From Flavobacterium sp. UBA7665 (GTDB lineage: Bacteria; Bacteroidota; Bacteroidia; Flavobacteriales; Flavobacteriaceae), in assembly GCA_002483285.1 (NCBI GenBank), contig DLHP01000030.1, forward strand, positions 124,001 through 188,000: a stretch of 64,000 bases of DNA. The letters are read 5' to 3'. This document shows positions 15,059-24,145 of the stretch, piece after piece; position 1 is the stretch's first letter; every line of letters begins with the position of its first letter. The notes under the pieces were generated by a model. That model was not told the origin of the DNA. It searched no databases and was given only the letters and a program-made list of their open reading frames with translations. Both the position numbers and the translations under genes were made by a program.

Positions 15059-18031
15059 TTAGTCCCTGTTGTGTTCTTCTTCGATTCTTTTGTGCTCTGA
15101 TTCTGGGATAGTATCTACCAGCACTGGAGTCGCGATGAACAATGAAGAGTAAGTTCCTACTACGATACCAATCAACATGGCGAAGATGAATCCACGGATG
15201 GACTCACCACCCCAGATAAACATGATCAACAACACCAAGATCATTGTGAGTGAGGTGTTGATAGTTCTTGACATGGTAGAGTTGATAGACTGATTTACGA
15301 TGTCGTTGAAATTTCCTTTGGCACCTCTTCCGCCAAGGTATTCACGAACCCTGTCAAATACGATTACGGTATCGTTCATCGAGTAACCGATAACGGTCAG
15401 GATCGCCGCGATAAAGTGCTGGTCGATCTCCATACCGAAAGGCATGTATTTCCAAAGCAACGAATAGATTCCGAGTACGAAGATAACGTCGTGAGCCACA
15501 GCTGCGATCGCACCCAAAGAGTATTGCCATTTGCGGAATGAAATCATCAGGTAAAGGAAAACGATAGCCATCGCACCAAGAACCGCCCAGTAAGAGTTGG
15601 TTTTGATATCATCGGCCACGGTCGGCGACACTTTATAAGCATTGAGGATTCCGATTTGCTTACCATCATAAATGTTTACGAAATTGTCGTAACCCATATC
15701 CTTTGTGTAATGCTTTTTAAGCGCGTCGTAAAGCAACTGGTTGGTTTCCTTGTCTACGTTTTCGCTGTGGTCATCTACTTTGTATTTGGTGGTGATTTTG
15801 AGCTGACTGTCGGCTCCGAAGATTTTAACCTCGGCACTACCATATACTTTCTCGAGCTCTTCACGTACTACATCTGGGCTTACTACTTTATCAAAACGCA
15901 CCTGGAAAGTACGTCCACCTTTAAAGTCAACACCGTAGTTTAATCCGTGTGTGGCCAAAGAGATCACACTCACAATCGTTACGATAATCGAGAATGCATA
16001 CGTGTATTTCTTAACTTTAAGGAAGTCAAAGTGGAAATTCGTAAAGAAGTTTTTAGAGAAGTTCGTTACAAAAGTCAAGTTTGCGCCTTTGCGTACGCTC
16101 CAGTCCAAAAGGATTCTGGTGATGAAAATCGAAGTAAACAACGAAGTTGCGATACCGATCAACAATGTCAAAGCAAATCCCTGGATTGGTCCTGTTCCGA
16201 AGATGAACAACACCGCTCCGGTTAAGATGTGCGTCACGTTCGCATCAACGATAGAACGCATCGCTCCTTTCCAACCGAATGACGCCTTGATGGCTTCCTC
16301 GATTGATTTACCGAGTCGCAGTTCTTCCTTGGCGCGTTCATAGATGATGATGTTCGCATCGACCGCAGTACCCATTGTAAGTACGATACCGGCGATACCT
16401 GGTAAAGTCAATACGAAACCGAAGCTTGCCATGACTCCAAAAATGAACAATAAGTTCACGAGTACCGCAATGTTGGCGTACCAACCCGCTTTACCATAAT
16501 AGATGAGCATCCACAAGGCTACGATCAAAAGACCGATAAGTGCCGAAGTGGTTCCGTTGTCAATCGCTTCCTGGCCCAAAGATGGCCCAACTACTTCTGA
16601 TTGTACAATCTCTGCAGCAGCAGGCAATTTACCCGCACGCAATACGTTGGCTAAATCTTTGGTTTCAGTAACATCAAAAACACCTGAAATTTCAGAACGT
16701 CCACCAGAAATTGGTCCGCTGGTAACACCAGGAGCCGAATACACGATGTCGTCCAATACAATAGCAATGTTGCTCTTTTGGCTAAAAGCTCTTCCTGTTA
16801 ATTCTTCCCAAGCTTTGGCACCTTGACCGTTCATCTGCATGGTTACCGACGGCTTGCCCAATTGGTCAAACGAATCTTTAGCGTCTGTTACCACACCTCC
16901 GCTCATCGCAGCCTGGTTGTCACGGTTGCCTTTTAAGGCGTACAACTCAACGGTTTCTGTTTGCTTCTTGGTTTTCTCGTCTATGTTCGATGTTGGTTTT
17001 CCCCAAACGAATTTGGCGAATTTCTGGTCACCAGGTAATAAGTTCCTGATATCGGCTCTTTTGAAATAACCGTTGATGGTAGCGGTATCTTTAGTGTTTA
17101 CAATCCCAAGGATTGGTCCGCCGCCTTGCGCTACAAATTTATCCAACAATGGATTATTGCCTTTTTTGGCAGCCGTACTGTCAGCATCTTTATCGGTCAA
17201 TAACGCGCTGATAGAATCGGCAGGTTTCGCTGCAGCAGCTACTTCTGTTTTCTCTGTCGCTTTAAGTGCGTTGTTGGCAGCCATTAAGAAGTTGCCAACC
17301 TCGTCAATTTTATAGGTTTCCCAAAACTCGAGTTGGGCAGTACTTTGCAAAAGGTTTTTGATACGGTCTACATCCTTGGCGCCCGGAAGCTCTACAAGAA
17401 TCCTTCCCGATTGTCCTAATTTTTGGATGTTGGGTTGTGTAACGCCAAATTTGTCGATACGTTTTCTGAGTACTTCAAAAGCAGATTCAATAGATTCACC
17501 AACTTTTTTGCGGATGACTTTTTGCGTTTCGGCATCGGTCATCTTGAAGTTGATCTCGTCGCCTAAAGTTTTGTTGGCGAAAATATCAGGCGACGCAAGT
17601 TTGGTCGTTCCGTTAGAAGCCTTTTCGAATTCCTTGAAGAATACGTCGAGGTAGTCTTCGTTACCTTGTCTATTTTTAGTAGCGTTCGCAAGCGCTTGGT
17701 TGAACACCGGGTTTTTAGAATTGTTGGCCAATCCTTTCACGATGTCTTTTACAGAAACCTGGAGTTGAACGTTGATTCCGCCTTCAAGGTCAAGACCTTT
17801 ATTGATTTTCTTGTCTTTGACTTCATTATAGGTGAAATCGGTAAATCCAAGATTGAATACTTTTTCTTTTCCAATCGAATCTAAATACTTTACTTCTTTT
17901 TCTGAATTTCCTTTCGCAAAGGCCTTGGCATCACTTTCAATATTGTGTGCCACGAAAGTGAAAGAAAGTTGGTAAATGCTTACCAATGCAAATAAAATTG
18001 CAAAAAATTTAACTAGTCCTCTATTCTGCAT
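15059..18031 (-). CDS. secDF: Fused protein translocase subunit SecDF
   Basis: 990 residues joining SecD and SecF in one chain. SecDF uses the proton gradient to pull secreted proteins out of the SecYEG channel on the periplasmic side. The N-terminal membrane helix is followed by GLDLEGGINVQLQV (D1 motif), the long periplasmic domain, and GTAVDANIIIYERAKEELR in the SecD membrane half. The SecF half starts near residue 660 with NYGVDFKGGRTF and ends with GYSMNDTVIVFDRVRE. A low-complexity KTEVAAAAKPADS insert lies in the SecD periplasmic part. The fused form is usual in Bacteroidota. A consensus promoter lies 124 bases upstream of the ATG, so the leader is long. Confidence 0.97.
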   Translation of the reverse strand: MQNRGLVKFFAILFALVSIYQLSFTFVAHNIESDAKAFAKGNSEKEVKYLDSIGKEKVFNLGFTDFTYNEVKDKKINKGLDLEGGINVQLQVSVKDIVKGLANNSKNPVFNQALANATKNRQGNEDYLDVFFKEFEKASNGTTKLASPDIFANKTLGDEINFKMTDAETQKVIRKKVGESIESAFEVLRKRIDKFGVTQPNIQKLGQSGRILVELPGAKDVDRIKNLLQSTAQLEFWETYKIDEVGNFLMAANNALKATEKTEVAAAAKPADSISALLTDKDADSTAAKKGNNPLLDKFVAQGGGPILGIVNTKDTATINGYFKRADIRNLLPGDQKFAKFVWGKPTSNIDEKTKKQTETVELYALKGNRDNQAAMSGGVVTDAKDSFDQLGKPSVTMQMNGQGAKAWEELTGRAFSQKSNIAIVLDDIVYSAPGVTSGPISGGRSEISGVFDVTETKDLANVLRAGKLPAAAEIVQSEVVGPSLGQEAIDNGTTSALIGLLIVALWMLIYYGKAGWYANIAVLVNLLFIFGVMASFGFVLTLPGIAGIVLTMGTAVDANIIIYERAKEELRLGKSIEEAIKASFGWKGAMRSIVDANVTHILTGAVLFIFGTGPIQGFALTLLIGIATSLFTSIFITRILLDWSVRKGANLTFVTNFSKNFFTNFHFDFLKVKKYTYAFSIIVTIVSVISLATHGLNYGVDFKGGRTFQVRFDKVVSPDVVREELEKVYGSAEVKIFGADSQLKITTKYKVDDHSENVDKETNQLLYDALKKHYTKDMGYDNFVNIYDGKQIGILNAYKVSPTVADDIKTNSYWAVLGAMAIVFLYLMISFRKWQYSLGAIAAVAHDVIFVLGIYSLLWKYMPFGMEIDQHFIAAILTVIGYSMNDTVIVFDRVREYLGGRGAKGNFNDIVNQSINSTMSRTINTSLTMILVLLIMFIWGGESIRGFIFAMLIGIVVGTYSSLFIATPVLVDTIPESEHKRIEEEHNRD

Positions 18032-18154
18032 TATTACTATTGATTAATTAATTTTTGTTTGTAATTCTTTAGATAAACGTTAAAAACGTGTCGATTTTTG
18101 AGCTTTAAAAACAAAACGCGTCAATTTAATGACAACGTATTTTTTTAAACCGAG

Positions 18155-18185
18155 CAAATATATAATTTACGCGCAGACTAACCAA
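18155..18185 (-). promoter_or_regulatory. secDF promoter (TTG-N20-TATATTTG)
   Basis: On the minus strand TTG (18183-18185) is followed after 20 bases by TATATTTG (18155-18162). Both boxes and the spacing match the Bacteroidota housekeeping promoter. The start codon is 124 bases from the -7 box. Confidence 0.7.
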
Positions 18186-18204
18186 TTTATTTGTCGATTA
18201 ATCT

Positions 18205-18233
18205 CAAAAAAAAGACTGCTATTTGCAGCCTTC
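18205..18233 (-). terminator. Terminator after malate dehydrogenase
   Basis: On the minus strand AAGGCTGC-AAATA-GCAGTCTT is an 8-bp stem with one G-T pair, followed by eight T. It lies about 20 bases after the mdh stop codon. Confidence 0.85.
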
Positions 18234-18254
18234 TTATATTAAGGTATGAAAAAC

Positions 18255-19190
18255 TTATGCCAGTACCGATTTGAGGTCGGCATTCATATTCCTAACCGCA
18301 TCGGCACTTTTAGCAAACGCTGCTTTTTCGGCCTCGTTGAGTTTTATGTCTACGATTTGCTCGATTCCGTTTTTACCGATGATGCAAGGTACGCCAATAC
18401 AGATATCGTTCTGCCCATACTCACCTTCAAGCATTACAGAACACGCAATCATTTTCTTTTGGTCGTTGAGGATGCTGTCTACCAGATAAGCCACAGAAGC
18501 ACCAGGTGCGTACCAAGCCGAAGTTCCGAGCAATCCCGTTAAAGTCGCACCGCCCACCATAGTGTCTGCTGCTACTTTATCGAGTTGCTCTTGCGATAGG
18601 AATTCAGAAACCGGGATACCGTTGTACGAAGCCAATCGCGTGAGCGGAATCATCGTAGTGTCGCCGTGCCCACCGATTACCATCGCCGATATATCGTTAG
18701 ACGGTTTGTCGAGTGCCTTTGATAAATAATATTTGAAACGCGAGCTGTCTAGTGCACCACCCATTCCGATGATGCGGTTTTTAGGCAAGCCGGTTGCTTT
18801 AAGGGCCAGATAAGTCATGGTGTCCATTGGGTTCGAAACCACAACTACAATAGTGTTTGGCGAGTGTGCAAGTACGTTCTCTACCACCGATTTTACAATT
18901 CCGGCGTTGATTCCAATCAATTCCTCACGGGTCATCCCCGGTTTGCGTGGAATCCCAGAAGTAATCACCACCACATCGCTGTTGGCTGTTTTTGAGTAAT
19001 CGTTAGTAATTCCGGTCACTCGGGTATTGAAACCGGTATTGGTAGCACATTGCATGATATCCATCGCCTTACCTTCGGCAAAACCTTCCTTGATATCCAA
19101 AACGACTACTTCACTTGCGATTCCTCTGTACGAAATCACGTCAGCACAGGTTGCTCCTACGTTCCCTGCTCCTACTATTGTAACTTTCAT
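18255..19190 (-). CDS. mdh: Malate dehydrogenase
   Basis: 311 residues, cytoplasmic NAD-dependent oxidation of malate to oxaloacetate in the TCA cycle. The Rossmann glycine motif is at the N-terminus (VTIVGAGNVGATCA), with the acidic residue VVLDIKEG selecting NAD. SGIPRKPGMTREELIGIN carries the substrate arginines. NPMDTMTYLALKATG has the Met characteristic of malate rather than lactate dehydrogenase, and GGHGDTTMIPL holds the catalytic histidine. The length and sequence fit the LDH-like class found in many bacteria. A consensus promoter ends 28 bases upstream and a terminator follows, so it is its own unit. Confidence 0.97.
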   Translation of the reverse strand: MKVTIVGAGNVGATCADVISYRGIASEVVVLDIKEGFAEGKAMDIMQCATNTGFNTRVTGITNDYSKTANSDVVVITSGIPRKPGMTREELIGINAGIVKSVVENVLAHSPNTIVVVVSNPMDTMTYLALKATGLPKNRIIGMGGALDSSRFKYYLSKALDKPSNDISAMVIGGHGDTTMIPLTRLASYNGIPVSEFLSQEQLDKVAADTMVGGATLTGLLGTSAWYAPGASVAYLVDSILNDQKKMIACSVMLEGEYGQNDICIGVPCIIGKNGIEQIVDIKLNEAEKAAFAKSADAVRNMNADLKSVLA

Positions 19191-19217
19191 GGTCTATATT
19201 TTATAAATTATTTTTTG

Positions 19218-19249
19218 CAAATTTATTATTTAAATGATTTTAACGGCAA
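19218..19249 (-). promoter_or_regulatory. mdh promoter (TTG-N21-TAAATTTG)
   Basis: On the minus strand TTG (19247-19249) precedes TAAATTTG (19218-19225) by 21 bases. Both match the Bacteroidota consensus. The ATG of mdh follows 28 bases after the -7 box. Confidence 0.7.
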
Positions 19250-19294
19250 TAAATCCAGTATTAATTTACGCACTAAAAACCATTTCTTTGCCTT

Positions 19295-22200
19295 TTACGG
19301 TCTGACCGTGAAAACAGTATTCTGAGCGTTGTTGAAAAAGTAAGTGGAGTCAGAATTATCAACTACGCCGTCGCCATTCAAATCGGTAGCAAGGTAGCCA
19401 AAATTGGCATTCTCGATATCAGTAAACAAATTGCCCGAGTCTGAATTATTGATTACGTCATCCTGATTCAAATCGCCCGAATAGAGACTCCAAACGCCGT
19501 TTTCTACCTCAACCATATTATTACCAAAAGCTTTCGCTGCCGCAGTTGTAAAATCATAAGTTGGCGTTGTCAAGGCAATTGCAACAGGGCCCGCACTCCA
19601 GGTCTGCAATATGTTCTTGTGCTTAATTACGACATAGTAAGAGCGATTGACCACATTCTGGAACGTGGCACTCGCCATTCCGTTGGTCTGTAACATCGCG
19701 GTACTACTTGCAACCAATTCAAATGTGGCGGGGTCGCGCAGTTCGATGGTAATAAAATCGACATCGGTTGCACTTGATCCGATGCCTTGGTTGGCCCTGA
19801 CATTGCGCATCGTATGGGTGTCGGTGTCGTAGTAGCCCTGGATGTTGAGTTTAAGATTAACCTCCGACATACAATCGGATACGGTATAAGTCACGGCATC
19901 ACTTTTAGTACAATTTCCTACTGCTGCCGTGGCCGTTACTACAGCATTTGGGTAAAGTGGCCTGGCGTACACGGTGGTGGGATAATTGCCCGGCGCAACA
20001 TAAGGCACCTGCGCTTGGGAATCGGTAAACAGGCCGGCGTTAGAAGCAGACCAAACGATGGCATTGGGAATGGTGTACGTAATCGCAATAGAACAATCCA
20101 CTAAAGTACCCAAATCATTCACGCCGTCATCATAAACAAAAACGGTCCAGTTGCCGTTTGCCACGGTAAACAAATCCGAAAATACCGAGGTCAGGTTGGT
20201 ACCGAAACTTCCCTTCAAGCCCGAGGCCGAAGTAGCGTTGGCCCTGAACGTACCTGTAATAGGCGTAGCAGTCGTAGCAAGTATACTGGCAGTATTGTCG
20301 GAAGTGATGATTGTGTTGCTGTAGGCGCCAACTGCATTGGGACCTTGGTCGGCGACCAGCGCAATGTATTTGCCGTTGGGTGCCTTTAGGACCACCTCTA
20401 CGTCTTTTAGCCATTCATGGCTGATATTGAACCCTACATTGATCCTGGTGATTACGGCGCTGGTAGGCAAACCCGAAACTACCAGAGCTTTTGATACACC
20501 AACTGCCGAATTATCCGGTAATGCAAGATTCAACAACCCCGAATTTACGGTAGCAACATTTCCGGCAATCGTCCCGCCGGTCGCCGTGATGGTCTTGACG
20601 AGCCCGCAGTTTATATTTTCATTGCTATTTAAAATGTTGACATCGGTTGGGGCACCAATCACCGTGAGATAATTGGCAGTACTTTCAGAAAACGGCAAAC
20701 CGTATTTCTCAACATTGATGGTAACGGTGTAATTACCCGTTGCAAAAGTAGAGGTATTAATAGCATTGCCGCTGAAATTATAGGTATTGGTGCCGTTACT
20801 TACCGTCCAGTTGATGGCATCCACGGCAGTTCCCGTATAGGTTAACTGCGCCGAGACATTCTGGCAAACAATCGGTTCGCCGGTAAAAGAGATGATTGGC
20901 TTGGGTGGATGGATTGTGACGATATAGTCTTCGACTTCTCCCAAAGTAGTGCCACACGCCTCTTCATAATCTCCCCAATAACCCAAACGAACCCGCATCC
21001 TGACATTCCCAACGTACGCATTCGCCGGAACGGTAAAAGTGCCCGCTCCTGTACCTTCTGTATCATAATCCAGGACAACCCTTTCAGACAATTCAAAAGT
21101 GGTGTTGTTGTTGTAATCAATCCAGACGACAAAATCATTTGATCCCCAACTTTGGTTAAAGGTGCCTGTAGCCGTGTAAGATGATCCCTTGTGCATCACT
21201 ATCGGATTAGCGGTATAGTTGGTGTACGCACCATAAGTCGTAGGGCTGTTGTTGAGATTGGCACAAGAAAAACCCGTCATCCATAAACCGCCGCTGTTGT
21301 TCTCGCCACTTGCTGTGCAAAATTCGGCAGTTTTTATTTCATACATGAATTTGTAGGTCTCTGAGCTATCGGCATTAGAACCTGTGGCCGATACTTTAAA
21401 AAAGACTTTTGTTCCCACCGGGAAATCAGGAAGCGGCGTCACTGATTTCCAGGTCGTACCCGAAACCAGGCTCATTGGGATTACATTACTGCCATTGAAC
21501 TGGGGGGTATTGACGGCCCAACTCACATAAACACTGGTCAACGTTCCGGCATACTGGATCTCTGAGGTCACAAATTGCGCCCAACCTGCCTTAGGCCCCG
21601 AAAATGTAGGAGGATCGGTAATCTCGGTTTTTACAATGGCCGGATAGGTATTTCTATTCGCGAGCGAATACTCCCACAAGCCACGCCCCCAGGTTGCCGC
21701 CTTAATCGTGTTTGAACCGTAGTTGATTTCTAAATCCTCCACGGCAACATTGGGCAGATTCGGATTGTACAACGTCCAGGTTGTTGCGTTCATCGCTTTT
21801 TTGTAAATCCCCACTGCAGCTCCGGCATAAATCGTGGCATCGCTGGTGTGGTCTACCGCTACACAATAGATCGGCATGTTTCCCAAATTAAACGTGATAT
21901 TTTGCCAGCTGAGTCCAGCATTGTGGGTCATATAGATTTTCTGACCATTGTTTTGGTAGGTGTCGTAGGTAACAATAATGGTGTTGTCGTCTTTGGGATC
22001 GAAAGCCACATCGGTAATGGTATTGGTCGGCAGGCCGTTCTTGATATTGGAGAAAGTCAATCCTCCATCACTCGAAATTTCTATTGCACTACCACTTGTA
22101 ACGACCATAATATTGCTATTGTTCTCTGCAATAGCAGCCGTTTCAATAACACTGCCCAAGGTGACAGGCGTACCAAGGTCAATCCAGGTGGTGCCAAAAT

Positions 22201-23956
22201 CAGGGCTTTTGTGTACTTTGAGTCCAAAAGAATAAATGGTCATCTGGTTGTTGGGGTCGAATGCCAACGGCGCGACCCACGACGCCGTTTGCCCCGGAGG
22301 CGTAATGCCTGTACGCGAATTGCCCATGCCGTCAATGTATCGTCCGCGCCCACCATTTTGCGTACTACCAATCATGTATTTCGGGTTCAAGGGCAGGATG
22401 ATTCCTTCCATGCCATCGGCACCATAGGCTTCAATCCAACCCGTTTCATTTTTGATGCTGGTACCATTGTCTTGCGAACCACAAATAGAAACGTCAAGAT
22501 TTGATTGTGAGGTGCCCACACAATAATTTTCGCGGATGCCCATTGACAGGCCAATTTTTTCCCAGGTCTGACCATTATCGGTCGATTTGGAAAGGAAACC
22601 ATCGGTACACACATAAAAAACGCCGTTGACGCAATCCAGGTAATCATTGTCTGCATGCACATAATTTAAGGAAGTGTTGAACCGTTCCTGGTAGGTACCC
22701 GTGCCGTTGGCATCGTTGCCCAAACTCCACCAGGTACATTGGTTGAAGGTAGCGCCCGAATCCAGGCTTCGGTACAGGTCAACATATCCGCAGACGAACT
22801 TGGTTGTATCCAGATCGTTGGGCATCGCCTGCCACAAGGAAACACCTGCTGGCGGAGGATTTTGAACCGTGCCATACGTGAGTCCGGCATCGGTCGATTT
22901 CCAGATGCCATTGTCGGATGAAGCAAATACACAATCTGGGCAGGTAGGGGAAACAGATATTTTGATTTTGGCAGCGGCATTACCGGGCAAATCGACAAAA
23001 CCGGTGTAGGTTACACCCAAATCGATTGATTTCAGTACTTTATTTTTATTGGCTGCAAAAAAGCCATCGTAAATGTAGATGATATTGTTGTTGGTGGGAT
23101 GAAAGTCAACGTCATACACATCACCGCCTATTATTTGGCGCGTCCAGGTCATTAAGTTGTCGGCAGAGCGGTACAATCCCTGGCTCGTACCCACAAAAAC
23201 CAAATTGGGAACGTTGGGATGGTATTGAATGGTGTACACCTTAAAATTAGAGCCCAAGCCACCCAATCCCAAAGTCGTGGGGTTAAAAGCGGTCTGGGTA
23301 AATGTAGCGCCGCCGTCATCCGATTTATAAACCCCAAAAGAGGTACCGTTGCCGGCATTCCTGACATTGATGAGTACCGAATCAAAATTGAAAGGGCTGG
23401 CTGCAATGGCGTTGACTCCCGACGCGGGCAAAAAATCGGTATTGTGCGACCAAGTGGCACCACCGTCACTGGTACGCCACAAACCGCCGCTACGCGAACC
23501 GGTATAAATTTGTTGTGCGTTGGTTTTATTGACCTCAACGAATTCCAGCCTACCCAAACCCGAAGAGTAATGGCCGGTGATATTGGTGATATCGTCTGGC
23601 CCCAACGATTTCCATCCGCTAGTTTCAAAAAGGCGCTGTTGCTTGCGGTCACGCTTGCTTTCGCTTTTAATACGCAGGTATTCCTTGTAAGGCAAATAAT
23701 GGTCCACCATGCGGTTTCCCGATGGTGCGTATTTCGACTCGTTTTCAAATTTCCAACGCAAGAATGGTTTGTAACCTGTTCCCTTTCCCTTGTCCCGATC
23801 TTTAAAGTAGGCGGCGGCAGAATCGCACACCGTGTAAAAGTTTACTTTCATGTCGTACATCATGCTTTTGTAGGCTGGGTTGGACAAAGGCTCTTTCTGG
23901 GCATGTCCCGACGAAAAAATGATAAAAAACACAAACAGGAAAGTAATTTTTTTCAT
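19295..23956 (-). CDS. Secreted beta-propeller protein with GEVED, P-domain and dockerin-like C-terminus
   Basis: 1553 residues from the ATG at 23956. The frame extends 20 codons upstream, but the signal peptide MKKITFLFVFFIIFSSGHAQ fixes the start. Residues about 100-780 contain many Asp-box repeats (GGLWRTSDGGATW, YKSDDGGATF, WKSTDAGLTY, SKSTDNGQTW, HKSPDFGTTW), the sortilin/BNR propeller pattern. About 880-1009 is a GEVED domain ending GEVEDYIVTI. About 1140-1285 resembles a proprotein-convertase P domain (INVGFNISHEWLKDVEVVL, WTVFVYDDGVNDLG). The C-terminus has two calcium-loop motifs, DLNQDDVINNSD and DLNGDGVVDNSD, like a dockerin repeat. No standard T9SS sorting domain was recognised. 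A surface or secreted binding role is inferred; sialidase activity is not supported. Confidence 0.88.
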   Translation of the reverse strand: MKKITFLFVFFIIFSSGHAQKEPLSNPAYKSMMYDMKVNFYTVCDSAAAYFKDRDKGKGTGYKPFLRWKFENESKYAPSGNRMVDHYLPYKEYLRIKSESKRDRKQQRLFETSGWKSLGPDDITNITGHYSSGLGRLEFVEVNKTNAQQIYTGSRSGGLWRTSDGGATWSHNTDFLPASGVNAIAASPFNFDSVLINVRNAGNGTSFGVYKSDDGGATFTQTAFNPTTLGLGGLGSNFKVYTIQYHPNVPNLVFVGTSQGLYRSADNLMTWTRQIIGGDVYDVDFHPTNNNIIYIYDGFFAANKNKVLKSIDLGVTYTGFVDLPGNAAAKIKISVSPTCPDCVFASSDNGIWKSTDAGLTYGTVQNPPPAGVSLWQAMPNDLDTTKFVCGYVDLYRSLDSGATFNQCTWWSLGNDANGTGTYQERFNTSLNYVHADNDYLDCVNGVFYVCTDGFLSKSTDNGQTWEKIGLSMGIRENYCVGTSQSNLDVSICGSQDNGTSIKNETGWIEAYGADGMEGIILPLNPKYMIGSTQNGGRGRYIDGMGNSRTGITPPGQTASWVAPLAFDPNNQMTIYSFGLKVHKSPDFGTTWIDLGTPVTLGSVIETAAIAENNSNIMVVTSGSAIEISSDGGLTFSNIKNGLPTNTITDVAFDPKDDNTIIVTYDTYQNNGQKIYMTHNAGLSWQNITFNLGNMPIYCVAVDHTSDATIYAGAAVGIYKKAMNATTWTLYNPNLPNVAVEDLEINYGSNTIKAATWGRGLWEYSLANRNTYPAIVKTEITDPPTFSGPKAGWAQFVTSEIQYAGTLTSVYVSWAVNTPQFNGSNVIPMSLVSGTTWKSVTPLPDFPVGTKVFFKVSATGSNADSSETYKFMYEIKTAEFCTASGENNSGGLWMTGFSCANLNNSPTTYGAYTNYTANPIVMHKGSSYTATGTFNQSWGSNDFVVWIDYNNNTTFELSERVVLDYDTEGTGAGTFTVPANAYVGNVRMRVRLGYWGDYEEACGTTLGEVEDYIVTIHPPKPIISFTGEPIVCQNVSAQLTYTGTAVDAINWTVSNGTNTYNFSGNAINTSTFATGNYTVTINVEKYGLPFSESTANYLTVIGAPTDVNILNSNENINCGLVKTITATGGTIAGNVATVNSGLLNLALPDNSAVGVSKALVVSGLPTSAVITRINVGFNISHEWLKDVEVVLKAPNGKYIALVADQGPNAVGAYSNTIITSDNTASILATTATPITGTFRANATSASGLKGSFGTNLTSVFSDLFTVANGNWTVFVYDDGVNDLGTLVDCSIAITYTIPNAIVWSASNAGLFTDSQAQVPYVAPGNYPTTVYARPLYPNAVVTATAAVGNCTKSDAVTYTVSDCMSEVNLKLNIQGYYDTDTHTMRNVRANQGIGSSATDVDFITIELRDPATFELVASSTAMLQTNGMASATFQNVVNRSYYVVIKHKNILQTWSAGPVAIALTTPTYDFTTAAAKAFGNNMVEVENGVWSLYSGDLNQDDVINNSDSGNLFTDIENANFGYLATDLNGDGVVDNSDSTYFFNNAQNTVFTVRP

Positions 23957-24103
23957 GGCAGCGTTACTGTTAATTTGTTTTAGATTGGTTTGGGAGGAGC
24001 CATTGCGATAAGACACTAATTACCATTGGCATAACCAAAGTCTTATGACTTAGCGAAAGGCTTTTTCGGGCGGTAATATACCGATAAATGTTAAAATAAA
24101 CGC

Positions 24104-24118
24104 AATGCAAAATGCATT
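24104..24118. repeat. Short perfect palindrome upstream of the propeller gene
   Basis: AATGCA-AAA-TGCATT is a perfect inverted repeat of 6-bp arms. It lies between the TonB-receptor stop (24146) and the propeller gene start (23956), about 150 bases before that start. It could be an operator; there is no T-run to make it a terminator. Confidence 0.4.
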
Positions 24119-24145
24119 ACTTAACAACCGGTAGCGGAAATTCAA

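Noticed and set aside
14902..15111. 69-codon frame on the plus strand
   Set aside because: It crosses the secDF terminator and enters the 3' end of secDF; no start context and no recognisable protein.
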